From positions 43,058 through 107,057 of the forward strand of contig JABITN010000137.1 in NCBI GenBank assembly GCA_018700525.1: 64,000 nucleotides of DNA. The letters are read 5' to 3'. The position numbers and the translations under genes were made by a program. This stretch comes from Opitutales bacterium. GTDB taxonomy: Bacteria > Verrucomicrobiota > Verrucomicrobiia > Opitutales > Opitutaceae. The notes under the pieces are model-generated. The model saw only the letters and a list, made by a program, of their open reading frames with translations, searched no databases and had not been told where the DNA came from. Position 1 is the stretch's first letter. The number at the start of each line of letters is the position of its first letter. Shown one piece after another: positions 35,156-45,563 of this stretch.

Positions 35156-35854
35156 CTAGTAGTCGCCTTTAGTGTAATTGCGGAGTCGATTGATTAGAGA
35201 TTTGGCTTCGACCGGGGGTTCGAACCAATCGCTGGATACTATTTCCGGAGCGTTGTACTGGGTATTGTAGAAAGATTTATTGGCTACGTTGTCAGGCTTA
35301 ACCCAACCGGCTTTTACGGAAACGCCTGCGAAAAGGCCTTTGGTTCTCGTGTAAACGAGGATGTTGGCGTTCTTGTAGTCATCGCTTTCATTGGCTTCAG
35401 TGAGAATACCGACGGGCCCAGCGACGGCTGCGGCATCGGCACTTAAATCGAAGCGTCCAGAGTAAGCTTTGCGAACCGTGTTTTCGTCCATTATTACGTA
35501 AACCGTGTCGAGCTCCTTCACGCCGATTTGAAGCCCTAAATTGGCTCCGCCTGTTGAGACGAAAGCGGGTACTCCCCATTTGCCGGTCATGGAATTCTTA
35601 ACGACCAAGACGCCGCGACCTGCGTGGCCGCCGATTATGAACCCTCCCTTGTAATTAACTGTGAGGATGATGCCTTTCGCTTGTTGGAGGATCGAAGCCG
35701 GGATCCTGGTCTCGTTCTTTGCCATGATTTCCTCGAGAGCGTATTCGCTGTTTACGATACGATTGACGAGTTGGCTGCGTTTTGGCGCGGCGATCGCCCC
35801 CAGCCCGATAGCGAGCGAGAGAGCGAGAGTGATAGTCCGAAAAATGTGGTTCAT
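35156..35854 (-). CDS. SYLF (Ysc84)-domain lipid-binding protein, exported
   Basis: 232 residues with a signal peptide ('ITLALSLAIGLGAIAAP'), followed by the SYLF/Ysc84 domain: 'IPASILQQAKGIILTVNYKGGFIIGGHAGRGVLV', 'WGVPAFVSTGGANLGLQIGVKELDTVYVIM'. The domain binds phosphoinositides in eukaryotes; the bacterial role is unclear and is probably envelope-associated. It stands alone. Confidence 0.87.
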   Translation of the reverse strand: MNHIFRTITLALSLAIGLGAIAAPKRSQLVNRIVNSEYALEEIMAKNETRIPASILQQAKGIILTVNYKGGFIIGGHAGRGVLVVKNSMTGKWGVPAFVSTGGANLGLQIGVKELDTVYVIMDENTVRKAYSGRFDLSADAAAVAGPVGILTEANESDDYKNANILVYTRTKGLFAGVSVKAGWVKPDNVANKSFYNTQYNAPEIVSSDWFEPPVEAKSLINRLRNYTKGDY

Positions 35855-36014
35855 TTTAAGTGAGATGAGCGGTCTTTACAGGATGTTCCTTTTAGAGGGA
35901 AGTTGACTTTCTGGGATTATTGGGGACTCGCGACTTGGATTGCAATAGAAGAGCGCTGATTTGCAGGTAGGAATCGGGAGCGACGGTCTATTTAGATCAC
36001 TTCAACATTGATTC

Positions 36015-37557
36015 GTGCGGCTTCCTCCAGCAAAGATGCCATTTTCCCAGAGAGCGATCTATCGTAGCGTTAGGAGATGGATCACTCGAACTATGGAGTT
36101 CGTGGCTCTTAATCAGCGTCGTCGGTTCCATGTCCTCGCTTTGGTGATCGGGGCTTTGAGCGGACTCTCAGCGGTGGCATTTTATCAATCGATCCATTGG
36201 GCCGAGGAGAATTGGATTCACCGAATAAAAGATTTGCCTGGCTGGTTGGGTATTGTCGGTCTGATTACGTTGCCGGCTTTAGGGGGCGTTTTGGTGGGAT
36301 TCTTGTTGAAGCACTGGGCTCCGGAAGCGGCGGGCAGTGGAATTCCTCAGACGAAGGCGGCTTATTATTTGAAATTCGGCCGTATTCGGTTTCGGATGGC
36401 GATCAGCAAATTTATTTTGGGAACGATATCAATCGGCACAGGCGCAAGTCTAGGGCTGGAAGGCCCTACGGTACAGCTTTCGGCGGCACTGGCTTCGTAC
36501 GTCGGTCGCTGGTTCGGCTTGGCTCCGAGGCAGGTTATGGCGTTGATTCCTATGGGCTGCTCAGGGGGGGCGGATGCGTTCAATACGCCATTGGCCGGGA
36601 TTGTATTCGCGATCGAGGAAATAATGGGAGACCTGAAGCACCGCACGTTTGCGGGTATTGTAATGGTTGCCGTGATTGCCACGGTCATAGAACAATCGAT
36701 ATTGGGTATGAAGATATGTCAGCGGCTTTGTTTGAAGAACTGGGGAATGCGTTGCTTGTAGTTCTCATGGTCGGCAAATTCGCCGCTACGATTTTCTCTT
36801 ATTCGAGCGAAGGCACAGGAGGGATATTCGCTCCTACTTTATTTATTGAAGCGATACTTGGGGAGTGACTGGATTGTTGGACGAGATGATGGGAGCGAGG
36901 GGATCATCGATGTCGGGTACGCTTGCTCTAGTTGGAATGGGTGCGATGTTCGCAGGAATCATTCGGGCTCCAGTGACGTCCATTCTCATTATCTTCGAAT
37001 TGACCGGAGACTATAATCTAATTTTGCCTATTATGGCGGCGAATTTGAGTGCTTATGCCATATCGAGCCGATTACGTCAGGTGCCGATTTACGAATCGCT
37101 GCTTTTAGAGGACGGCATCAATTTGCGAAAGTTTCCGATCTTGAGGCTTAACAGCGGATGGCAGTCTTTGCCAGTGAGCGTGATCATGACGAATACCGTT
37201 CATACCTTGGAGGGCCGGTTACCTCTCGAGCATGCGTATCTGAAAATCAAAGATGAACGCTTTAAGATATACCCAGTTGTCGATTCGAATGGCAAGTATG
37301 TCGGGATGGTGCATCGAAAGGGTATAACCGTCGTTAGCCAGAAGGATCCGGATAAGCTAGTGCAAGAGTTTTTCGTCGCTCAGGATTTTCCCAAAGTCTA
37401 TCCTGACATGAAGAGTCGCGACGTGGCTAACCGTTTCGTGGATACGGAATGGAGCGCCTTGCCGGTTATTAGTCGGTTAGACGAAGGCTGCGTCGTCGGC
37501 GTGGTGACGCTGCACGATATTAAGCGTCAGCAATTCTTGCAGGAGCGCGAATCGTAA
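36015..37557 (+). pseudogene. ClC-family chloride channel gene with internal deletion and frameshift
   Basis: The first part (36015 to about 36705) encodes helices including 'GSGIPQTKAAYY', 'GASLGLEGPTVQ' and 'NTPLAGIVFAIEE'. It then jumps, in another frame, to 'GYEDMSAALF...GKFAATIFSYSSEGTGGIFAPTLFIEA' (about 36705-36866); some 85-90 residues normally lying between are missing. At 36860-36864 the frame changes again: one extra G in the GGGG run would restore 'AILGGVTGLLDEMMG'. The rest, to 37557, is intact, with 'GMGAMFAGIIRAPVTSILIIFELTGDYNLILP' and a CBS pair. The deletion alone removes transmembrane helices, so no working channel is expected. Confidence 0.78.
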
Positions 37558-37573
37558 GGAGGATATGTTAATC

Positions 37574-38857
37574 TTAGGTGCGGATTTGTCCGTCGCCCAC
37601 GACTTTGTATTTGTAGCTGCAGAGTTCTTTGAGTCCCATTGGCCCGCGAGCGTGTAGTTTATCGGTGGATATTCCGATTTCGGCCCCGAAGCCGAATTCG
37701 AATCCGTCTGTAAAACGGGTGCTGACGTTCCAATAAACCGTTGAGGAATCGACGCCGTTTAGGAACGTTTCGGCTGCATCGGAATCGGTGCTGAGAATGC
37801 AATCGCTGTGCGAACTGCCGTAGTGGTTTATGAAGGCGATCGCTTCGTCAATCGAGTCCACTATTTTGATCGATAGAATGAGGTCTAGATACTCTGCGCC
37901 CCAGTCCTCTTCGGTAGAGAGTTCGCATTCGATTGATTCGCTATCGAGGATCGACTTGGCATTGGGGTCGGCTCGAAGCACGACTCCTGCCGTTTTCAAT
38001 GCGCGGCCGATTTCGGGCAAAGCTAGATGGGCTACTTCGCTATGGACGAGAAGATTTTCGGCCGCATTGCAAACGGATGCTTTTTGACACTTGGAATTGA
38101 CGATCAGCTGGATCGCTTGGTCGGTATTCAAGGATTTGTCGGCGTAGAGCGTGCAGATCCCATCGAAATGTTTGATGACGGGAATGTGGCTGTTTTCCGA
38201 TACGAAACGGATTAGCCCTTCGCCGCCACGCGGGATGATACACTGCAGGTATTTGTCGAGTTTCAGGAGCGTGTTGAGCGCTGCTCGATCTTTGGTGGGA
38301 ATGAATTGGGATGCTTTCGCGGGAAGACCGCTTTCTTCCAATGCACGCGTTACCAATTCAGCTAGCGCCATGTTCGTATGGTAGGCTTCGCTGCCGCCCC
38401 GCAGAATACTGGCGTTGCCTGACTTGAGGCAAAGGATTGCGCAATCGACGGTGACGTTTGGACGCGATTCGTAGATGATTCCTATAACGCCGATAGGTAC
38501 GCGTACTTTTTCAATGAGGAAACCTTGGGGATGGCGGTGGCTCTCGAGCGATTCACCGAGTGGGTCGGGGAGGTCGGCTACTTGCCTAGCGCCAACCAGC
38601 ATATCAGAGATCATGCGGTCGCTCAGTTCCAGTCGTTTGAGCATCGGTGGGGTAATGCCGTTTTCTTCAGCCGCAGCGAGGTCCTTGCCATTCTCGGCGC
38701 GCAGGGAGTCTGTGTTCTCTTCGATTAGCTCGGCAAGTCGAAGAATGGCTTGGTTCTTTTGGGCGGTAGGAACATTCGCCAAGGCGAGCGAGGCTTCACG
38801 GCCTTCGCGGGCCATGTCCGTTACGACGGCTTCGATATCGATTGCTTCGGTTGTCAT
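37574..38857 (-). CDS. proA: Glutamate-5-semialdehyde dehydrogenase
   Basis: A 427-residue ALDH-fold enzyme of proline synthesis reducing gamma-glutamyl phosphate. It has 'VPIGVIGIIYESRPNVTVDCAILCLKSGNASILRGGSEA', the catalytic Cys region 'NSKCQKASVCNAAENLLVH' and 'GRGPMGLKEL'-like end 'ARGPMGLKELCSYKY'. The length is normal. proB is not adjacent. Confidence 0.95.
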   Translation of the reverse strand: MTTEAIDIEAVVTDMAREGREASLALANVPTAQKNQAILRLAELIEENTDSLRAENGKDLAAAEENGITPPMLKRLELSDRMISDMLVGARQVADLPDPLGESLESHRHPQGFLIEKVRVPIGVIGIIYESRPNVTVDCAILCLKSGNASILRGGSEAYHTNMALAELVTRALEESGLPAKASQFIPTKDRAALNTLLKLDKYLQCIIPRGGEGLIRFVSENSHIPVIKHFDGICTLYADKSLNTDQAIQLIVNSKCQKASVCNAAENLLVHSEVAHLALPEIGRALKTAGVVLRADPNAKSILDSESIECELSTEEDWGAEYLDLILSIKIVDSIDEAIAFINHYGSSHSDCILSTDSDAAETFLNGVDSSTVYWNVSTRFTDGFEFGFGAEIGISTDKLHARGPMGLKELCSYKYKVVGDGQIRT

Positions 38858-38988
38858 GGTGATTTTTCGATTAAAGGCTGGGGACGATGCCGTGACGATT
38901 ACTTCGTGGCAAACTTTTCTTGAAAGCGGTATTTTTGCAAATTGCCAGAGTGTATCGGATGAGAGCCCTTAATGGCGGTGCTTTCTTG

Positions 38989-40479
38989 TTATGCATAGAG
39001 CGGCAGGTATCGCTCTTTCAAATACCGAATGAGACTTCGGGGAGAAAGCTCTTGTCCGGTAGCTTCCATGGCGAGGGCTTTCAAATCGTAGCGCATGCCA
39101 TGGCGGTGGACTTTTTCGCGGAGCCACTGCAGTAGGCGCGAGAAATCGCCTTTTTCGAAATCGTTCTCCAGGTCTGGTAATTCTTCGACCGCTGCGTACC
39201 AGAGTTGGGCGGCTAGCATATTTCCAAGGCAGTAGCTCGGAAAATAACCGAATGAAGCGTCGGACCAATGGACGTCTTGGAGCACTCCTTCGGCATCGTC
39301 CTTGGGGTCGATGTTAAGGAGTTCCTTGTAGAGAGCGTTCCAAGCCTGGGGCAAATCGCTGATCGATAGGCTGCCATCGAAAAGACGTTTTTCGATTTCG
39401 AAGCGGATGACGATGTGGAGATTGTAGGTGACCTCGTCCGAGTCTACGCGAATTGGATTTTTGGATACCGAGTTAATTGCAAGATAGAGGGCATTGCTTG
39501 AAACGCCGTCGAGTTGCTCGGGGAAATACTTGCGAAGCTCGGGTTCGTAATGTTTCCAAAATCCTCGACTGCGGCATACTTGGTTTTCCCAAAGGCGACT
39601 TTGACTTTCATGGGCACCCATTCCGGCTGCCTGACCGAGGGCGTTGTGGAGTTGATCGATAGGCAAACCTTGTTCGTACATGCCGTGCCCAGTTTCGTGT
39701 ATCGCGCTGAAGAGCGAATCAAGTGGGTTGTCTATGTCGAACCGCGTTGTAATCCGAGTGTCGGCTCCGTTACCGCCGCAGAATGGATGTATGGAAGTAT
39801 CGATACGACCACGTTTGTAGTTGAACCCTAAAGCCGTCGTGACTTGTTTGACGAAGTCGGATTGTTGGGCGATAGGGAAACCGTTGAATATTTCCGTATT
39901 GGCCTGGATTGCGGAATCTAAAATTTGGCTGACGATTGGGACGAGATCTGCTTTTAGCTCCTCGAATAATTCCGATATGGAGGCAGTATCCATTCCGGGA
40001 TCGTGCAGATCGATGAAGCAATCGTAGGGGTTGTCGATCGCGCCCAAGTAGCCGGCGAATTCCTTGGAATGATCTAGTTGCCGCTGGAGGAATGGAGCGT
40101 AGCTCGAGAAGTTGGCGTTTCGCTTCGCTTCGACCCAGGCATGGTAGGATTCACTGTCGAGACGAGCTTTGCGGCTGACGAACTCGGCGGGTAGCTTGGC
40201 GCTTCGGTTGTATGATTTTCGGGCGTCTCGGATAACGATTCTCTGGTCGCCGTCGAGCTCGTCATCGCGTGTTTCGAGTTCGGAAAGAAGTGTATCGATT
40301 TCCGGGTCAACGGAAGCGGCATGGCATACCTGAGCCATCGCGGCGCACTGCTCTTGTCGCTGGTCGGCGCTGTCTTCGGGGAGGTTGACTAACTCGTCCC
40401 AGCTAATAAGGCCGGAAATCGAATTGAGGGCTTGGATGCGTTTGAGTTTGGCATCCAGAAGAAGGTATGGGTCTTCGGA
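38989..40479 (-). CDS. M32-family metallocarboxypeptidase
   Basis: 496 residues from the ATG at 40479 ('MSEDPYLLLDAKLKRIQ'). The zinc motif 'HETGHGMYEQG' is near residue 265, and 'HESQSRLWENQVCRS' supplies the third ligand, as in thermostable carboxypeptidase 1. It removes C-terminal residues from peptides in the cytosol. Other conserved blocks include 'HPFCGGNGADTRITTRF' and 'YFPSYCLGNMLAAQLW'. Confidence 0.94.
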   Translation of the reverse strand, partial: SEDPYLLLDAKLKRIQALNSISGLISWDELVNLPEDSADQRQEQCAAMAQVCHAASVDPEIDTLLSELETRDDELDGDQRIVIRDARKSYNRSAKLPAEFVSRKARLDSESYHAWVEAKRNANFSSYAPFLQRQLDHSKEFAGYLGAIDNPYDCFIDLHDPGMDTASISELFEELKADLVPIVSQILDSAIQANTEIFNGFPIAQQSDFVKQVTTALGFNYKRGRIDTSIHPFCGGNGADTRITTRFDIDNPLDSLFSAIHETGHGMYEQGLPIDQLHNALGQAAGMGAHESQSRLWENQVCRSRGFWKHYEPELRKYFPEQLDGVSSNALYLAINSVSKNPIRVDSDEVTYNLHIVIRFEIEKRLFDGSLSISDLPQAWNALYKELLNIDPKDDAEGVLQDVHWSDASFGYFPSYCLGNMLAAQLWYAAVEELPDLENDFEKGDFSRLLQWLREKVHRHGMRYDLKALAMEATGQELSPRSLIRYLKERYLPLYA

Positions 40480-40510
40480 CATAGGGTGCTTGAGAAATTG
40501 GATTGAGAGC

Positions 40511-40548
40511 AAAGAAAAGCGGAGACCCTAAGATTGGGACTCCGCTTT
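40511..40548 (-). terminator. Rho-independent terminator for the lipoprotein (pseudo)gene
   Basis: On the minus strand AAAGCGGAG-T-CCC and GGG-T-CTCCGCTTT form a 12-bp stem with one internal mismatch, followed by TTTTCTTTG. It lies 26 bp after the TAA at 40574 and supports that position as the original end of the upstream gene. Confidence 0.7.
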
Positions 40549-40573
40549 ACAGATAAAAATCAAAGTATCGAAA

Positions 40574-41118
40574 TTAGAACAGCTTTGGCATCTTAACACC
40601 GAATTTTGTCAATAACTTGGAGGCTTCTCCAATGAGCTTCGTCGCTACATCGTATTCTTTTTTATATTTGGTTTTAAGGAAGCGATTTCCTCGAGGGATT
40701 CAGGGTTATACTTCGCGAGGATGTCTTTGAGCTTCTTGACGCTGGTTTCAAGATCAGGAATCTGCTCTTTAACGACTTTGAGTACTTCTTTTGGCAGGGC
40801 GCTCTTCAGCGAATCGTATTGCTTTTAAAGTCCAGTGACTTGGTTGGTTAGGCTGCTTGTACTCGCACTGAGTTCCGAAAGGACTTCTTCGCGTTGTTTG
40901 GAGAGGGCGGCTGAAACTTTGGCTTTCAGTTTGGCGGCTTGGCTTTCCGCGTTTTTCTGGGCGTCGGCTAGTCCGCTGGCGAGATCGCTTTTAGTTGCGG
41001 CGGTTGGGGTTTCAGCGGCAGTAGCGGCTGTTTCTTCCGTAGAGCTTGAACACCCGACAAGGCCGAAAAGGGATACTGACAGAAATGCGATGCGTGTTGT
41101 GCGGATAATTCGTTTCAT
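40574..41118 (-). pseudogene. Lipoprotein gene interrupted by TAA and a frameshift
   Basis: The intact 5' part (40825-41118, 97 residues) has a lipoprotein signal ('FLSVSLFGLVGCSSST') and an Ala-rich coiled coil ending 'SLTNQVTGL'. After the TAA at 40825-40827 the same frame continues as 'KQYDSLKSALPKEVLKVVKE', 'DLETSVKKLKDILAKYNPESLEEIASL'. One base shift near 40680 then gives 'KYKKEYDVATKLIGEASKLL' and 'TKFGVKMPKLF' to TAA 40574, with a terminator just beyond. The helical, Lys-rich style is uniform throughout, so the ancestral lipoprotein was about 180 residues. The 97-residue form may still be made. The family is unknown. Confidence 0.62.
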
Positions 41119-41198
41119 GGTTAGGGATTAAAACAGGGTCTTAGGGGTTGAGCAATAGAGAATTTCAAGGACGAGATTTCGCCTGAGGTCCGGTATTT

Positions 41199-42443
41199 CT
41201 AGTCGATTGCAGCCGCGGACCCGGCGATGCGTCCAGTAGTCCAGGCTGCTTGGAAGTTGAAGCCGCCGGTCACGCCGTCGATGTCGAGGGCTTCGCCTGC
41301 GAAGTAGAGTTTCGGTTGGCGTTTGCTTTCGAGGGTTTTGAAATCGATTTCGTCCAAGCTTACGCCGCCGCAGGTCACGAATTCTTCTTTGTTCATGCTC
41401 TTGCCGGTTACTTGAAAGCGACTGGCAACGCAGGTTTCGGCGAGAGCCTGAAGTTGGACCTTGGAGATTTGGGAGTATTGGGTGCGTGGTTGAATCTTCG
41501 CAAACTGAATGAGACGTTCCCAAAGCCGTCGCGGGATGGGAAAGGGAATGTGGGAGTTGATTTGCTTGGCTCCGTTGGCTCGTTTGCTATCGGAAAGGGC
41601 AGCGATGGCTTGGGAGCTTTTGAGCGAGCCGGTCCAATTGACAAGTAGTTCAAAACGGTAGTCTCTTTGGGCGAATTCCCGTGCCCCCCATGCCGATAGT
41701 TTTAGGATTGCGGGGCCGCTTAGCCCCCAGTGGGTGATCAGCAGCGGACCGGACTGTTCCAATCGAGCGTCGTGGCAGGAAACGGTGACCTGAGGGACCG
41801 AGAGTCCAGGCAATCCGTCGAGGCGTTCGTCGCGAATATGAAAAGTGAACAAGGATGGCACAAGTTGCGTGTTTGTGTGGCCGAGGGAGGTTGCGATTGC
41901 GTGGCTCGAGGCGGACTTTCCGCCGCCAGAAGCGATTATGAGTCGGTCGAATTCTTCGGACTGTCCGGTCGCGAGCGAGAGTTCGAAGTGGTTGGAATCG
42001 ATTATACGAACGGAGTTGACTCCGGTTCGACTGCGTAGCGCGATTTCGGAGTCGCTAGCACTTCCCAGGAAGCAATCGATGATCGTTTGCGAAGAGTCGG
42101 TGACTGGAAACATGCGTCCGTCGCTTTCAGTCTTAAGTTCGACGCCCCGGGATTCCAGCCATTCTATCATGTCGCGCGGCTGCCATTGGTAGAAGGGCCC
42201 GAGAAGGGCTTTGGAGCCTCGCGGATAGCATTTGACGAGCTCTTTGGGATCGAAACAAGAATGCGTGACGTTGCAGCGACCGCCGCCAGAGACTTTGACC
42301 TTAGATAGGAAGTGTGGGGACTTTTCGAATACGGTAACCGCTGCCGTAGCATTCGCTTCGGCTGCGGAGATCGCAGCGAAGAATCCAGCAGCGCCTCCGC
42401 CGATGACGGCGATTAGCATCGGGGTGGTTGGTTGTTGGCTCAT
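41199..42443 (-). CDS. BaiN/RdsA-like (HI0933 family) flavoprotein
   Basis: 414 residues. The N-terminal FAD-binding motif is 'IAVIGGGAAGFFAAISAAE', with the family-specific 'KVSGGGRCNVTHS' and 'SPTF'-like 'YQWQPRDMIEWLESRGVELKTESDGRMFPVTD'. The C-terminus is 'CGGVSLDEIDFKTLESKRQPKLYFAGEALDIDGVTGGFNFQAAWTTG'. These are FAD-dependent oxidoreductases of poorly defined role. It lies 15 bp after the adenosine kinase gene and is probably co-transcribed. Confidence 0.92.
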   Translation of the reverse strand: MSQQPTTPMLIAVIGGGAAGFFAAISAAEANATAAVTVFEKSPHFLSKVKVSGGGRCNVTHSCFDPKELVKCYPRGSKALLGPFYQWQPRDMIEWLESRGVELKTESDGRMFPVTDSSQTIIDCFLGSASDSEIALRSRTGVNSVRIIDSNHFELSLATGQSEEFDRLIIASGGGKSASSHAIATSLGHTNTQLVPSLFTFHIRDERLDGLPGLSVPQVTVSCHDARLEQSGPLLITHWGLSGPAILKLSAWGAREFAQRDYRFELLVNWTGSLKSSQAIAALSDSKRANGAKQINSHIPFPIPRRLWERLIQFAKIQPRTQYSQISKVQLQALAETCVASRFQVTGKSMNKEEFVTCGGVSLDEIDFKTLESKRQPKLYFAGEALDIDGVTGGFNFQAAWTTGRIAGSAAAID

Positions 42444-42458
42444 CTTAAGCGCGCCTGT

Positions 42459-43457
42459 TTAGGCGAAAAGCTGGTAGTGCGTTTCCTTGGCTTGGTTAGC
42501 GCTCAAGCGAGGGCCGAATTTGGCGACGACACGGGATGAGGCCAGACTGGCGAGCTTGCCGGCTTCGGCGAACGATTTGCCATGGGTGATTCCGTAGAGG
42601 AAGGCTCCGGCAAAGAGATCGCCAGCTCCATTCGTATCGACTGCGTTGGTAGGGAAGGGGGCGATTTGGACTTCGTTCTGGCCATCGAAAAGAAGGGCTC
42701 CTCTTGCTCCGAGCGTGATGACGAAGGTTCTCGCGACCGACTTGAGGGCTTCCTTGGCACTGGCGATGGTTTCGGTGTCCGTAAAGAGCATCGCTTCTTC
42801 CTCGTTGCAGAAAAGCAGGTCGACGCCGGAACCGACGACCTGGGTCATTGGCTCCTTGAAGTATTTGACCATGCTCGGATCGGAAAAGGTCAGGGCGGTT
42901 TTGACGCCATTGGCTTCCGCAAGGCTTTTGGCGGTTTTCATCGCTTCGCAGCTCGAATCTCCCGTAACCAGATATCCTTCTATATAGAGGTACTCGGACT
43001 CCTTGAGGGAGACTTCGCAGATTTCGTTAGGTGAGTAAGTTGCGGTAATGCCGAGAAAGGTGTTCATCGTGCGCTCGGCATCGGGCGTGGTCATAACGAG
43101 GCATTTTCCCGTGATGCCTTCCTCGTGGTTTCCCGGGGATAGGTTTGTGCTGACACCGTTGGAAGTGAGGTCCTGATGGTAGAAATCGCCCATTTCATCG
43201 TTGGCCACTTTGCAGGAGTAGAAGCAGGAAGCTCCGAATTGAGCGGCGCCGATGATGGTGTTGGCTGCGGAGCCGCCGCATTGCCGGTCGCTGCCGGGTA
43301 GGTAGATGGCGTTTACGAGCTGATGCTGACGTTCCTCGTCGACGAGGGTCATGAGGCCCTTTTCGATCGCGTGTTCGTTAACGAACGCATCGGAAACTTC
43401 GGTTACGATATCGACGAGCGCGTTGCCCATCCCATAGACGTGATATTTTTTCGGCAT
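42459..43457 (-). CDS. Adenosine kinase (PfkB family)
   Basis: A 332-residue ribokinase-fold enzyme. 'GMGNALVDIVTEV', 'CGGSAANTIIGAAQFG' and the catalytic end 'VDTNGAGDLFAGAFLYGI' (Asp as base) match bacterial adenosine kinases, which convert adenosine to AMP. Other PfkB sugar kinases remain possible, but the 'RQCGGSAANT' and 'TPDAERTMNTFLG' blocks favour adenosine. It is the first gene of a pair with the flavoprotein. Confidence 0.85.
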   Translation of the reverse strand: MPKKYHVYGMGNALVDIVTEVSDAFVNEHAIEKGLMTLVDEERQHQLVNAIYLPGSDRQCGGSAANTIIGAAQFGASCFYSCKVANDEMGDFYHQDLTSNGVSTNLSPGNHEEGITGKCLVMTTPDAERTMNTFLGITATYSPNEICEVSLKESEYLYIEGYLVTGDSSCEAMKTAKSLAEANGVKTALTFSDPSMVKYFKEPMTQVVGSGVDLLFCNEEEAMLFTDTETIASAKEALKSVARTFVITLGARGALLFDGQNEVQIAPFPTNAVDTNGAGDLFAGAFLYGITHGKSFAEAGKLASLASSRVVAKFGPRLSANQAKETHYQLFA

Positions 43458-43576
43458 GTTGAAATATTTTTTGGCGTGGGCGTGCTGACCCGGTTCGACG
43501 AAATCGCATACATTCGAGTGCGCAACATAAATTCGAGGTTGAAGCGCATGGCGCCGTTCTCGTAGTGTGCGACGGG

Positions 43577-43774
43577 ATGACGGGCGTGATCGACGAAATT
43601 AGAAAACTATTGGAGCTTTATCCGTCGTGGCTTGTGACGACTTGCTTGATAATCGTCGCTGCGGGTATTCTTTACGTCGTCTGGCGGGTCGTAAAGTTTG
43701 GCATAGTATTGATGGTAACGGCTTTACTGATAGCGTTGGTTGTGTTTGCCGGTTGGACCTTGTTTGGGTCCTAG
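43577..43774 (+). CDS. Small two-helix membrane protein
   Basis: 65 residues from ATG 43577; an in-frame ATG 12 bp upstream is possible. It begins 'MTGVIDEIRKLLELYPSW' and has two hydrophobic stretches: 'LVTTCLIIVAAGILYVVW' and 'FGIVLMVTALLIALVVFAGW'. No family is recognised. It lies 91 bp upstream of pyrG in the same direction, and its stop codon falls inside the left arm of an inverted repeat. Confidence 0.55.
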   Translation: MTGVIDEIRKLLELYPSWLVTTCLIIVAAGILYVVWRVVKFGIVLMVTALLIALVVFAGWTLFGS

Positions 43775-43837
43775 GGAGTTTCGATATTGGGGGCACTGCC
43801 TGGAACGGCTCATTTTTCGTTTTTAGGAACTCCCTAG
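43771..43837 (+). promoter_or_regulatory. Inverted repeat in the pyrG leader
   Basis: CTAGGGAGTT (43771-43780) and AACTCCCTAG (43828-43837) are a perfect 10-bp inverted repeat separated by 47 bp, ending 28 bp before the pyrG ATG. An RNA hairpin formed here would separate the small membrane-protein gene from pyrG. It could be regulatory or a weak terminator; no T-run follows. Confidence 0.35.
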
Positions 43838-43841
43838 TTGA

Positions 43842-45494
<1,653 letters not shown>

Positions 45495-45563
45495 GCGGCC
45501 TTCTCTCGAGTTGCCGTTTCCAAGCAGAATAGATCTACTCATTTTTTCAAACGAAATTCCACC

